Of a DNA stretch of 64,000 nucleotides, positions 18,517 through 27,780 are shown one piece after another (positions within the stretch are counted from its first letter, which is position 1; each line of letters opens with the position of its first letter). A program made the position numbers and the translations under genes. The stretch is from Parvibaculum sp002684405 (GTDB taxonomy: Bacteria > Pseudomonadota > Alphaproteobacteria > Parvibaculales > Parvibaculaceae), in the NCBI GenBank assembly GCA_965140395.1, contig OZ223205.1:744001-808000 (forward strand), in the 5' to 3' direction. Below the pieces are notes generated by a model that was not told the DNA's origin, did no database searches, and saw only the letters and a list, made by a program, of their open reading frames with translations.

Positions 18517-20025
18517 TCAGCTCGCCAGGCGTTCCGGCTCTTCCACCTGAGGCCGCGCATTGGACGGGGCGGGGTTGGAGAACGCCATGGCGCCGTCGTC
18601 GAGCTTGCCGAAGCGCAGCATCATCATGTCCTTGGCGTAGTTCTGATAGAGCTTCCACGGTTTGCGGTCACCCTGCCTCGGGAAGAGATGCTGCGCGCGC
18701 TGGATGTAACCCGACGAAAGGTCGAGCCAGGGCTCTTCGCCCAGATTCGGATCGGTCACACGCGGGGTGCACTGACGATTGCCGGACTTTTTCATTTCGT
18801 TCAGCAGGCGGCACACATATTCGCAGGTGAGGTCGCATTTCAGTGTCCAGGACGCATTCGTGTAGCCGAAGCAGGAAGCAAGGTTCGGCACGTCGGAATA
18901 CATCATGCCCTTGTAGCTCATCGTCTCGCTGGGATGGATCTGCGTGCCGTCCACGCTGAGATCGACGCCGCCCAGCATTTTGAGCTTGAGCCCCGTCGCG
19001 GTGACGATGAGGTCGGCTTCCAGTTCCTTGCCGGATTTGAGCAGGATGCCCTTCTCCGTGAAGCGCTCGATGTGGTCGGTCTCGACCGAGGCCTTGCCCT
19101 CGCGGATGGAGGCGAAGAGATCGCCGTTCGGCACGAGGCAGAGGCGCTGGTCCCACGGATTATAGGATGGCGTGAAATGCGTCTTCACGTCGAAATCCGG
19201 GCCGAGTTCGGCGCGCACGCCCTTGAGCAGAAGCGACTTCACCTTCTCCGGCGCCTTGCGGCACATGCGGAAGAAATACATGCCCAGCAGCACATTCTTC
19301 CACCGGGTAAGGCCATAGGCGGTCTTCACCGGGAGGTTGCGCCTCAGCCAGTTGGCGATCTTGTCTTCCGCGGGCCGCGCGACGACATAGGTCGGCGAGC
19401 GCTGTAGCATGGTGACATGCGCGGCATCCTCCGCCATTTCCGGCACCAGCGTGACGGCGGTTGCGCCCGAGCCGATCACCACGACCTTTTTGTTCTTGAA
19501 GTCGATATCGTCGGTCCATTTCTGCGGATGGACGATGCGGCCCTTGAAATCCTCCGCTCCCGGAAAGTCCGGCGTATAGCCTTCGTCGTAATCGTAATAG
19601 CCCGAGCAGACGAAAAAGAAGTTGCAGGTGAACTCGGCGGTCTCGCCCGTATCGCCGCGCTCCGTCTTCACCGTCCACAGCGCCTGCTCCGACGACCAGG
19701 ACGCGCCCGTCACCTTGTGGCTGTAGCGGATATGCTTGTCGATGCCGTAATCGGCCGCCGTGTCCTTCAGATATTTCAGGATGTTCGGCCCGTCGGCGAT
19801 GGCTTTCGCTTCTTTCCACGGGCGGAAGGAATAGCCGAGCGTGTACATGTCGCTGTCGGAGCGGATGCCGGGATAGCGGAAGAGGTCCCAGGTGCCGCCC
19901 ATGTTTTCGCGGCCTTCCAGGATCACATAGGAGCGGTCCGGGCAGTTGGCCTGCAGGTGGTAGCCCGCGCCAATGCCGGAAATGCCGGCCCCCACAATGA
20001 CCACGTCGAAATGTTCCGTCCCCAT
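18517..20025 (-). CDS. Flavin-containing Baeyer-Villiger-type monooxygenase (EthA-like)
   Basis: A 502-residue FAD and NADPH enzyme that would insert oxygen next to a ketone or oxidise sulfur. The FAD site is GAGISGIGAGYHL near the start; GGTWDLFRYPGIRSDSD and VVVIGSGATAVTL (NADPH site) follow. The Baeyer-Villiger fingerprint FxGxxxHxxxW is present as FKGRIVHPQKW, followed by T where P or D is usual. Overall spacing resembles mycobacterial EthA. Start at 20025 (MGTEHFDVVIVGAG) has GGGAG upstream; longer in-frame forms add 19 residues. Substrate unknown. It is divergent from a pseudouridine synthase. Confidence 0.88.
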   Translation of the reverse strand: MGTEHFDVVIVGAGISGIGAGYHLQANCPDRSYVILEGRENMGGTWDLFRYPGIRSDSDMYTLGYSFRPWKEAKAIADGPNILKYLKDTAADYGIDKHIRYSHKVTGASWSSEQALWTVKTERGDTGETAEFTCNFFFVCSGYYDYDEGYTPDFPGAEDFKGRIVHPQKWTDDIDFKNKKVVVIGSGATAVTLVPEMAEDAAHVTMLQRSPTYVVARPAEDKIANWLRRNLPVKTAYGLTRWKNVLLGMYFFRMCRKAPEKVKSLLLKGVRAELGPDFDVKTHFTPSYNPWDQRLCLVPNGDLFASIREGKASVETDHIERFTEKGILLKSGKELEADLIVTATGLKLKMLGGVDLSVDGTQIHPSETMSYKGMMYSDVPNLASCFGYTNASWTLKCDLTCEYVCRLLNEMKKSGNRQCTPRVTDPNLGEEPWLDLSSGYIQRAQHLFPRQGDRKPWKLYQNYAKDMMMLRFGKLDDGAMAFSNPAPSNARPQVEEPERLAS

Positions 20026-20246
20026 ATATCCCGCTCCCGGAAGTAGTTGATCGTTTCGCTCGGTTTTATACCTTGCTGACATTTTATCAGAATATATCCG
20101 AGTGTGCCGCTACGTTTTATGTGGGGTTTCGTGACGCGCGTAAAGTGGCGGGATTCGGCGGGATTTCCTGGGTGTCACCCCGGGATGACGGCATGGCTTG
20201 GGGAGCACGCATTGCCCCTGAGCCTGTTTTTCCCCATACCTCTCCC

Positions 20247-20921
20247 ATGAACGCACCCCGCCCCTTCACCTACGACCCGCCGACGGAACCCTGGCTTACC
20301 GTGCTGCATGAGGATGACGACATTCTCGTGCTGTCGAAGCCGTCCGGCCTTCTCACCGTGCCGGGGAAGGAGCCGCATCTGGCGGATTGTCTGGAGGCAC
20401 GCGCGGTGAAGCGCTGGGGTGCGGCGCGGATCGTCCACCGGCTCGACAAGGATACCTCCGGCGTCATGGTGCTCGGCCGTCACGACAAGGCGCAGCGGCA
20501 TCTCGGCAAGCAGTTCCAGAGCCGCCGCGTGGAGAAGACCTATATCGCCCGCGTCGCCGGCCATGTGAGCGGCGACAGCGGCGAGGTCGACCTGCCGATC
20601 GCGACCGACCCGGAGCGCCGCCCGATGCAGAGGATCGATCACGAGCGCGGGCGCGCCGCCATCACGCGCTGGGAGGTCGTGGCGCGCGAAGAGGGCGCGA
20701 TGCCGGTGACGCGGCTCCGCCTCATGCCGCTCACCGGGCGCTCTCATCAATTGCGGCTGCATCTCATGCATCTCGGCCACCCGATACTGGGCGATGCGTT
20801 TTACGCCGAGGACGAGATCTTCGAGGCCGCGCCGCGTTTGCAGCTCCACGCCGAAACGCTCGGCTTGCGTCATCCGACCGGCGGCGCGAGGGTAAGCTTC
20901 ACCGACCCCACGCCGTTCTAG
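20247..20921 (+). CDS. RluA-family pseudouridine synthase
   Basis: A 224-residue RNA-modifying enzyme. The catalytic aspartate lies in HRLDKDTSGVMVLGR, the family signature; LTGRSHQLRLHLMHLGHPILGD is the second conserved block. No S4 domain is present, as in RluA itself, which modifies 23S rRNA U746 and tRNA U32. The exact target cannot be told from sequence. ATG at 20247 begins MNAPRPFTYDPP; in-frame upstream codons run through repeat-like intergenic sequence and are unlikely to be translated. Stop lies 11 bases before the next gene. Confidence 0.88.
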   Translation: MNAPRPFTYDPPTEPWLTVLHEDDDILVLSKPSGLLTVPGKEPHLADCLEARAVKRWGAARIVHRLDKDTSGVMVLGRHDKAQRHLGKQFQSRRVEKTYIARVAGHVSGDSGEVDLPIATDPERRPMQRIDHERGRAAITRWEVVAREEGAMPVTRLRLMPLTGRSHQLRLHLMHLGHPILGDAFYAEDEIFEAAPRLQLHAETLGLRHPTGGARVSFTDPTPF

Positions 20922-20932
20922 AGGCACACAAC

Positions 20933-21661
20933 ATGGCGAAACCCTACGAACTCTTCTACTGGCCCGGCATTCCCGGTCGGGGCGAATTCATCCGTCTGGC
21001 GCTGGAAGATGCGGGCGCGCCTTATGTGGACGTCACGCGCGAGCGGCCGGACGGTTTTGCCGAAATGCAAAAGCTGATGGAAGAAAGCGAGCACCCGTCC
21101 TTTGCCTGCCCGATCCTGCGGCACGGGCGGACGGTACTCGGCCAGACGCCGGTCATCTTGCACTGGCTGGGACCGCGCATCGGCCTAGCGCCGGAGGCGG
21201 AAGCGATGCGGCTCTGGCTGCACCAGATCCAGCTCACCATCGCCGATTTCGCGGTGGAGGCGCATGACACGCATCACCCGATTTCGGTGGCGATGTATTA
21301 CGAAGACCAGATCGAGGAATCGAAGCGCCGCGCGAAATGGTTCCGCGAAAGCCGCCTGCCGCAAATTCTCGGCTGGTTCGAGACGGTCCTGGAGCGCAAC
21401 CCGGCAAATGCGAAACGCAAAAGCCCCGTCCTGGCCGGACGCAGCGTGACCTATGCGGACATCTCGCTTTATTTCCTGATCGACGGGCTCGATTTCGCCT
21501 TCCCCAAGGCGATGAAACGGGCGAGCCGCAAGGCGCCGCTGACGCGGGCTCTGGCCGAAGCCGTGGCCGCGCGGCCGAATATCGCCGCCTATCTCGAAAG
21601 CGACAGGCGGCAGGAATTCGGCGACGGCCTGTTCCGGCGCTACCCGGAACTGGACGGCTAG
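20933..21661 (+). CDS. Glutathione S-transferase family protein
   Basis: A 242-residue protein. The N-terminal half begins YELFYWPGIPGRGEFIRLAL, a pattern like sigma/mu-class GSTs where an early Tyr activates glutathione; PFACP-type text is here FACPILRHG, followed by TVLGQTPVILHWLG. The C-terminal half has AGRSVTYADISLYFLIDGLDF, the N-cap box. It probably shares a transcript with the pseudouridine synthase. Substrate unknown. Confidence 0.85.
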   Translation: MAKPYELFYWPGIPGRGEFIRLALEDAGAPYVDVTRERPDGFAEMQKLMEESEHPSFACPILRHGRTVLGQTPVILHWLGPRIGLAPEAEAMRLWLHQIQLTIADFAVEAHDTHHPISVAMYYEDQIEESKRRAKWFRESRLPQILGWFETVLERNPANAKRKSPVLAGRSVTYADISLYFLIDGLDFAFPKAMKRASRKAPLTRALAEAVAARPNIAAYLESDRRQEFGDGLFRRYPELDG

Positions 21662-21680
21662 GCGGTTCGATATTCTCTGC

Positions 21681-21709
21681 TGTCACCCCGGGACAAGCCC
21701 GAGGTGACA
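21681..21709. repeat. Intergenic palindromic repeat
   Basis: TGTCACCCCGGG pairs imperfectly with GCCCGAGGTGACA around ACAA. It lies between the convergent GST and the His-rich exported protein and may serve as a weak terminator. It is related in style to the repeats around 18.1-18.5 kb. Confidence 0.65.
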
Positions 21710-21722
21710 GGCGAGAGTGCGA

Positions 21723-22148
21723 TTACTCGCCCTTGAGGGTCTTCTGAACCTCGTTCGCATCGGCCTTGGCCTTGCCGAGGTCCGTTTCGGCGATCCCTGC
21801 GCGCGCCGCCTTGGCGGCCTTTTCGAGCTGGGCCTTGCGGGCGGCGTCGGTCGTATTCGGAATGGCTCCGCCGGTCGCCTTGCAAGGATTGAGCTCATCG
21901 GCATCGAAGCCGTCGCCCTCCTCGCCGACAAGGCAGTTCAGCGCATGATGCAGATGCATATGCACACCTTTAAGGCCGCTGGACCCGGCGGCGAAGCCTG
22001 CGTGCTGGGCTGCGGTCTCGGCGGATTTGGCCGCATCGGCGGCGCTGGCCGGCGCGGCGAAGACGAGCCCGCCCGCCATCAGCGCAAAGCCGGCGGCCAG
22101 GATGGTTTTCCGCAGCGGGGTGAAGGGGCGTTTCACGAGAATACTCAT
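21723..22148 (-). CDS. Exported small protein with HMHLHH motif
   Basis: A 141-residue protein, not recognised as a named family. A clear signal peptide (RPFTPLRKTILAAGFALM ... APASA) predicts export to the periplasm with cleavage near residue 36. The mature part has GVHMHLHHALNCLVGEEGDG and a second Cys in ELNPCKATGGAIPNT. Four histidines close to a cysteine suggest metal binding or a cofactor site, but this is inference. The C-terminal third is Ala/Lys/Glu-rich and helical. Start at 22148 follows AAGGAG at good spacing. It is divergent from the molybdenum hydroxylase genes. Confidence 0.78.
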   Translation of the reverse strand: MSILVKRPFTPLRKTILAAGFALMAGGLVFAAPASAADAAKSAETAAQHAGFAAGSSGLKGVHMHLHHALNCLVGEEGDGFDADELNPCKATGGAIPNTTDAARKAQLEKAAKAARAGIAETDLGKAKADANEVQKTLKGE

Positions 22149-22371
22149 CGGTGGAACTCCTTTTGTCTGGGTCATTGTCGTTCCGTGAAACAGGGCTAGT
22201 TCCTGTTTGCGACCAAAATCGGGCAGCGGACGGCTTGCACAAGGTCGTACGGACTACCAAATGACCGAAACGGTAAAATTAGTCAGTGACACCGGGGGCC
22301 GGTCAAGCTAGCGTGGCCACCGATTATCGGAACCAGAGGGCGGCCGCATTCTGGCCGGAGGAGATCTCGCC

Positions 22372-22836
22372 ATGCCGATCAGCTTCAAGGTCAATGGGAA
22401 AGAACACACGCTCGATGTGGAAGAGGACATGCCGCTTCTCTGGGCGTTGCGTGACGAACTGGGCCTGACCGGCACCAAATTCGGCTGTGGCATCGCCGCC
22501 TGCGGCGCCTGCACCGTGCAGGTGGACGGGACCGCGATGCGGAGCTGCTCCATACCGGTCTCCTATGCCGACGGGTCGGAAATCACCACCATCGAAGGGC
22601 TGGCCGATCCCGAAGCGGAAGCGGGCGGGCTTTCGCCGCTCCAGCAGGCCTGGATCGAACGGCAGGTGCCGCAATGCGGCTATTGCCAGTCCGGCATGCT
22701 GATGGCGGTGGACGCGCTGCTGAAGGAAAACCCGCAGCCGAGCGATGAAGAGGTCGGCGCGGCGATCACCAATATCTGCCGCTGCGGTTCCTATCCGCGC
22801 GTGCTGGCTGCCATTCGCGATGTGACGCGCGCCTAA
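22372..22836 (+). CDS. (2Fe-2S) subunit of xanthine-oxidase-family dehydrogenase
   Basis: A 154-residue small subunit. The first half is a plant-type ferredoxin with GCGIAACGACTVQVDG and a later Cys in RSCSIPV. The second half has the helical four-Cys cluster QCGYCQSGM and ICRCGSYPR. It resembles IorA of isoquinoline 1-oxidoreductase. It passes electrons from the molybdenum centre of the 22853 product. GGAGGAG lies upstream of the ATG. The next gene starts 16 bases later. Confidence 0.93.
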   Translation: MPISFKVNGKEHTLDVEEDMPLLWALRDELGLTGTKFGCGIAACGACTVQVDGTAMRSCSIPVSYADGSEITTIEGLADPEAEAGGLSPLQQAWIERQVPQCGYCQSGMLMAVDALLKENPQPSDEEVGAAITNICRCGSYPRVLAAIRDVTRA

Positions 22837-22852
22837 GGGGAGGGACGGGACC

Positions 22853-25108
22853 ATGGCATTCGACCTGAAAAAACCGACGCGCCGGCAGATGCTTGTCGGA
22901 GGCGGCCTCGCAGGCGGAGCGCTTCTCATCGGCGTTTCCATGTCCGGCCCTTCGCGGCGGGAGCGGGAAAACGCAATCGCGGCCGAAGGCGGCGAGAAAT
23001 TCGTCACCACCTGGCTGAAGATTTCGCCGGACAACATCACGACCGTCTATGTGCCGCATTCGGATATGGGGCAGGGCCCGATCACCGCGCTCGCCATGAT
23101 GGCGGCGGACGAGATGGATGCGGACTGGAACCTGGTGCGCGCCGAACAGGCCCCCGCCGAACCCGAATTCGCCAATGAATCGCTCGGCCTCTTCATCACC
23201 AAGGGACAGACGGCGCCCGACATGCTGGCCGGCGCCGCCGAGACGCTCTGGTACAATGTCGCGAAATTCATGAGCATGCAGATTACCGGCGGCTCCATGG
23301 CCGTGCGCTATACCGGCCAGCACGGCATGCGCATCGCAGGCGCGGCGGCAAAGGAAATGCTGGTGAAGGCTGCGGCCGCGCGCTGGAACTGCGCCGCCTC
23401 CGATTGCGAGGTGCGCGACAGCGTCGTCTATCTGAAAGGCAAGAACCGCTCCGCGACCTTCGGCGAGCTGGCCGTGGAAGCGGCGGAATATTCGCCGTCT
23501 GCAACGCCGACCTTCAAGACGCCGGACCAGTACCGGATCGTCGGCAAGCCGACCAAGCGTTTCGACGTGCCGCAAAAGGTAGACGGCAGCGGCACCTATG
23601 GCATCGACGCGCGGCCCGAGGGAATGCTCTATGCGGCGCTGCGCCAGTCGCCCGTCTTCGGCGGCAAGCTGAAGCGCTATGATGCAACGGAAGTGCTGAA
23701 GCGCCGCGGCGTGAAGAAGGTTGTGGAACTGCCCGTCGGCGTGGCGGTCATCGCCGATAATTTCTGGCGTGCCAAGCAGGCTGCCGCCGCGCTCGACATC
23801 GAATTCGACGATGGCGGCAATGGCGGCATTTCCTCCGCCTCGATTTTCGAAAGCCATGAGAAAGCGCTGCAGGGCGACAGCACCGAGGATGTCGAAAAGG
23901 GCGACGCCGAAGGCGCGCTGAAAAACGCGGCCAAGGTGGTGGAAGCCGCCTATCGCGTGCCTTATCTGGCGCATGCCACCATGGAACCGATGAACTGCAC
24001 CGTCTGGGTGCATGACGGCAAGGCCGAAGTCTGGGTCGGGACGCAGGACCCGCTGGGCACGCGCGCCCGCGTCGCCGACATGACCGGTGTCGACTATGAC
24101 AATGTGAAAGTGCATCCGCTGCTGCTCGGCGGCGGTTTCGGGCGGCGCATTCCCTATCGCTCGGGCTTTTCGGAATTCCCCAGCGAGATCGACTATGCCT
24201 CGCTGATCGCCAGGGAAGTCGATGCGCCGGTGAAGCTCGTCTATACGCGCGAAGACGATATGCAGCATGACGCCTACCGTATCGCGGTGGCGAATACGAT
24301 GAAGGCCGGGCTTGACGCAGACGGCAATCCGGTCGCCTGGCTGAACCGCTATGTCTACAAGGACGAACCGGCGGAAGCGCCGCATATTCCCTATGCGGTG
24401 GAAAACCAGTCGATCCGCTATGTGGACAATCCGACGCCGGTGCCGCGCGGGCCGTGGCGCTCGGTCGCGCACACCCAGCACACCTTCTTCAATGAAAGTT
24501 TCATGGACGAACTGGCCCATGAAGCGGGCAAGGACCCTTACGAGTTCCGCATGGCGCTGCTGAAGGACAAGCCGCGCCACCGGGCCGTGCTGCAACTCGC
24601 CGCGGAGAAGGCGGGGCTCGGCAAGCCCTTGCCGGAAGGCCGGGTGCACGGGATCGCCGTGCAGCAGAGCTTCTCGACCATCGTTGCCGAAGTGCTGGAG
24701 GTCTCGCTGGACGAGGACAACCGCCCCCGCGTTCACAAGGTGACCTGTGCGGTGGATTGCGGCCGCGTCATCAATCCCGATACGGCGGAAGCGCAGGTGC
24801 AGTCCGCCGTGATCTACGGCCTGACGGCGGCGCTCTACGGACAGATCACCATCGAGGGCGGCGCCGTGACCCAGGGCAATTTCCCCGACTACCGGATGGT
24901 GACGCTGGCCGAAACGCCGGTCATCGAGACGCATTTCATCGACAGCGGCGAGGCCTTGGGCGGGCTTGGCGAACCGGGCACGCCGCCCGTCGCGCCGGCG
25001 CTTGCCAATGCGGTCTTCAAGCTGACCGGCAAACGCATCCGCGAACTGCCCATGTCGATCCACGACCTCTCGCCGGCAAGCGGCAAATTCGCCCAAGCCG
25101 CAGACTAA
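22853..25108 (+). CDS. Molybdopterin-binding large subunit, periplasmic aldehyde/N-heterocycle dehydrogenase (IorB-like)
   Basis: A 751-residue molybdenum subunit. The N-terminus TRRQMLVGGGLAGGALLIG looks like a Tat signal, so the folded complex is probably exported with its small partner. Typical parts are MEPMNCTVW, LLLGGGFGRR, PVPRGPWRSV and the C-terminal GGLGEPGTPPVAPALANAVF containing the catalytic Glu. No FAD subunit or cytochrome gene is attached; other IorAB-type enzymes use a separate cytochrome c or azurin-like acceptor. Substrate (aldehyde, nicotinate-like or isoquinoline-like heterocycle) cannot be told. Confidence 0.9.
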   Translation: MAFDLKKPTRRQMLVGGGLAGGALLIGVSMSGPSRRERENAIAAEGGEKFVTTWLKISPDNITTVYVPHSDMGQGPITALAMMAADEMDADWNLVRAEQAPAEPEFANESLGLFITKGQTAPDMLAGAAETLWYNVAKFMSMQITGGSMAVRYTGQHGMRIAGAAAKEMLVKAAAARWNCAASDCEVRDSVVYLKGKNRSATFGELAVEAAEYSPSATPTFKTPDQYRIVGKPTKRFDVPQKVDGSGTYGIDARPEGMLYAALRQSPVFGGKLKRYDATEVLKRRGVKKVVELPVGVAVIADNFWRAKQAAAALDIEFDDGGNGGISSASIFESHEKALQGDSTEDVEKGDAEGALKNAAKVVEAAYRVPYLAHATMEPMNCTVWVHDGKAEVWVGTQDPLGTRARVADMTGVDYDNVKVHPLLLGGGFGRRIPYRSGFSEFPSEIDYASLIAREVDAPVKLVYTREDDMQHDAYRIAVANTMKAGLDADGNPVAWLNRYVYKDEPAEAPHIPYAVENQSIRYVDNPTPVPRGPWRSVAHTQHTFFNESFMDELAHEAGKDPYEFRMALLKDKPRHRAVLQLAAEKAGLGKPLPEGRVHGIAVQQSFSTIVAEVLEVSLDEDNRPRVHKVTCAVDCGRVINPDTAEAQVQSAVIYGLTAALYGQITIEGGAVTQGNFPDYRMVTLAETPVIETHFIDSGEALGGLGEPGTPPVAPALANAVFKLTGKRIRELPMSIHDLSPASGKFAQAAD

Positions 25109-25176
25109 AATGGCTGCGGGCTAAAGTGACCGCGGACTAAACGGGGCGGCGGCTGGTGAGGACACTTGCCTTGCCG

Positions 25177-26931
25177 TTACGACCCATACCGGCGGTTGAG
25201 GTCGTCGAGCTGGTGTTGAAGCCGCTGGTGATAGGATTCTGTTGTTCCTTTGTAATTGTCCGGCTTCTCGAAAGAGGAAACGGGTTTGCCCAGCCGCGCA
25301 CGCAGCATGATCGAGTCGCTGATGACGCCCTCGTCCTCCATCTTCTCGATAACAGGAAGCGCACTGCTGGCTCTGGGGCCGAGCACGGTCAGAGCCTGTT
25401 TGGCGTTGTTGACGACACTGCCCATACCCGGAGGGCTGAGGCCGCGTTCCAGCAAGGTCAGAAGGAGGGGTGTCGCGTCCGCGCCCATATCCGCAAGGCG
25501 GGCAACCAATGGCCCGGCGCAGCGCAAATGAGCCTGGTCGTCGAGAAGACGTTTTTCCAAGTCTGTCAGCGTAGCAAAGGTTCCCTCCGGCATGGCCCGG
25601 AGTGCTTCGCCCAGCCAGGTTAAATCCGCACCCGGGCAGGTCTGGCGTAAAATGCGTTCGACAATCGGTGCGCGCAGGTCCGGTGCTTCATCCCCCAACT
25701 TTTGCACCACACCCTGAAGGTCCATGAGACCGTGCGTCCGGTCGTCGGCAAGAATCCGGATGACCAGTTCCTTGTCCCCTTTCTGAAGTCCGTATTCCTT
25801 CATGCCGCTCAGGACCCGGCTGGTAAGCGCCAAGGCCGGAGCGCTGGCGGAAAGGCTGGTGTCGTTGAGAGCCTCGCGAAGGATGGATTTCGCATCGCCG
25901 GATAGAGAATCCGAGGGAGGCTCGAAGTGCAGGTCGGTAACGTCGGTGATATAGGCAACCTCGCGGAAGCGGTGCCGGGGATGCGGCTCTTCCCGTGTTT
26001 TCGTTGCCCAGTCCAGTGCGGGTGGACCGAAGGCTCCGACGGTAATTGCGAGCGGTTGCCTGAAAAACCTGGCTTTGGTCCATGTCGTACTCGACAGCCT
26101 GTTCTGCGCGGCGTCCCTGATCTCCAGACGGATGAAGCCGGGACGAGGAAGAGCCAGGGACCAGGGGGCGGTCTCTTCGATGGCACGTTCCCTAAGAGAG
26201 ATGATGCGATCCGGTTTCATTGTTACAGTTTCGCGACGAATGCATTCGCCACCTGCGAGCCGGACAAGCCACCCGTCGAAAAGCTTGCGCATTTTGGGAT
26301 TCGATTCCGAAAGCCATATGCCGGATTCTGGTGCCGGCATCACGCTGCCGTCGCAGTCTGGAGCCCGGGACAGACGGTATTGCGCAGCCTGAGGTAAGGG
26401 CTGAAGAGTTCTTCTTTCCTCGTTGTCGTTGGTGGTCTTCACGATAACGGCGTCAATTCCTTTGCTGAAAAGGAGGCCGGCGCAGAAGGCGTCGCAATGC
26501 GCAACCCGAACGGGAGTCGGTTTCCCGTCGCGACGAAGATACTCCTTCGTCGTCCGAACATAGCGCCGGGGGAAATCAAGCAGGACGGTGCCGCTCATCC
26601 GGATGGGATGTTCGGGACGAAAGTTGTGGGCGGTCAGTTCATCGAGTTGCCGTTCGACGGGCATGTTCAGAAGGTAGGAAGCGCCGGTTAGCACGCCGCC
26701 GGCAAGGACCAATCCGGCTATCACAGCTGGCCAGCGGGAAAGGAATTTCCTCGCAAGGAGCCAGAAGATTGTCCAGGTCATGACCCAAAGGAAAAGAGTT
26801 GGCGCTATGGCGAGGATGATGCCCGGTAGGAGGAAGTAGACAAGACCCGAGATAACCAATTCGGGGTCCGCATGAACAATCAGCGTGAGGCTGGCCGTTG
26901 CAAGCAGAAATAGGATCAGACCTCTTTTCAC
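25177..26931 (-). CDS. Large membrane-anchored protein of unknown function
   Basis: A 584-residue protein I do not recognise. Helices near residues 5-20, 28-50 and 68-88 anchor it; the rest is soluble. The C-terminal half (about 340-560) is made of short helical stretches such as ILADDRTHGLMDLQGVV and ADMGADATPLLLTLLERGL, which look like HEAT-type repeats. Cys pairs occur in HCDAFCAG. Base composition is lower in GC than flanking genes, which hints at recent arrival. GTG start at 26931 has GGGAG upstream. It converges on the molybdenum hydroxylase gene. Confidence 0.72.
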   Translation of the reverse strand: MKRGLILFLLATASLTLIVHADPELVISGLVYFLLPGIILAIAPTLFLWVMTWTIFWLLARKFLSRWPAVIAGLVLAGGVLTGASYLLNMPVERQLDELTAHNFRPEHPIRMSGTVLLDFPRRYVRTTKEYLRRDGKPTPVRVAHCDAFCAGLLFSKGIDAVIVKTTNDNEERRTLQPLPQAAQYRLSRAPDCDGSVMPAPESGIWLSESNPKMRKLFDGWLVRLAGGECIRRETVTMKPDRIISLRERAIEETAPWSLALPRPGFIRLEIRDAAQNRLSSTTWTKARFFRQPLAITVGAFGPPALDWATKTREEPHPRHRFREVAYITDVTDLHFEPPSDSLSGDAKSILREALNDTSLSASAPALALTSRVLSGMKEYGLQKGDKELVIRILADDRTHGLMDLQGVVQKLGDEAPDLRAPIVERILRQTCPGADLTWLGEALRAMPEGTFATLTDLEKRLLDDQAHLRCAGPLVARLADMGADATPLLLTLLERGLSPPGMGSVVNNAKQALTVLGPRASSALPVIEKMEDEGVISDSIMLRARLGKPVSSFEKPDNYKGTTESYHQRLQHQLDDLNRRYGS

Positions 26932-27145
26932 ATATTGCTCCCGGGACAGGGGTGCGCGACCGACTTGTCTTCATACTCAAGGGCAACCGTTGCCGTCGTG
27001 TTAATTGACCGGTGCTGCGCGAATGGCCGCGCCGACGGGGACGACTGAAATGCCGTTGGGCCGCCCCGGCGGGCGGGCGCGTATGTTTACCGAATGGTTA
27101 CCCGGGCGGTGTTAGCTGAACGCTTCACCATCCGGAGAAGCGCCC

Positions 27146-27664
27146 ATGGATGCGCAAAAACACGGTCTGACGAGTTTTCAGTCCTCGACGCATGAGGAAC
27201 TGCCGCTCGCCGATCTGGCCTCCTATGCAGATCTTCAGCGCGCACACGATGTGTGGTCCGGGCTGACCGAAAAGAAGGGGCATTTCCCCGCGCAGCTCGA
27301 TCCGACCACGGTCCCGGTTGCCCTTCTACCCTATATGATGGTGCTCGACGTGGAAGAGAACCGCCTTCGCGTGCGCCTCGCGGGCACGCGCGTCTGCGAG
27401 GAGCATGGCGGCGAGATGCGCGGCCGCACCACGGATGACTTCTTCAAGCCGGAAGACGGGAAGAAAGTGCTGGAAGCGGGGCTACGCGTCGCAGAGACGG
27501 GCACACCGTCGCTCGCCCGCAAATCCTATATCGCGATCAACGGACGGCGCTGGTCCTATGTGCGGCTGATCCTGCCGCTGTCGTCGGACGGGGTGAAGCG
27601 GGACCGGCTTTTCAAGCTGCTCGATCCCGCCACGCTGGACATGACCTATCAGGCAGAGGCCTAA
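27146..27664 (+). CDS. PAS_5-type PAS-domain protein
   Basis: A 172-residue protein consisting of one PAS-like fold (about residues 30-165): DVWSGLTEKKGHFPAQLD, LLPYMMVLDVE, RVRLAGTRVCEEHGGEMRG and SYVRLILPLS. This family is common in alphaproteobacteria, lacks an output domain and has no defined ligand. GGAGAAG precedes the ATG. The window's first fragment appears to be a relative. Confidence 0.78.
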   Translation: MDAQKHGLTSFQSSTHEELPLADLASYADLQRAHDVWSGLTEKKGHFPAQLDPTTVPVALLPYMMVLDVEENRLRVRLAGTRVCEEHGGEMRGRTTDDFFKPEDGKKVLEAGLRVAETGTPSLARKSYIAINGRRWSYVRLILPLSSDGVKRDRLFKLLDPATLDMTYQAEA

Positions 27665-27671
27665 ACCTCGC

Positions 27672-27735
27672 CATCCCGAAAACATATCATCCCCGAAAAC
27701 ACGTCACCCCGGGCCTCATCGAAGCGCCGGGGTGC
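27672..27735. repeat. Short direct repeat and palindrome after PAS gene
   Basis: CATCCCGAAAACAT at 27672-27685 is repeated with small change at 27688-27702. A CACCCCGGG ... CGGGGTG palindrome follows at about 27704-27730. The region separates the PAS gene from the convergent ferredoxin gene and may help termination. Confidence 0.5.
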
Positions 27736-27780
27736 ATGCAGTACGGGTGCCGGCGCAAGGCCGGACTGACCAAGACGTCC

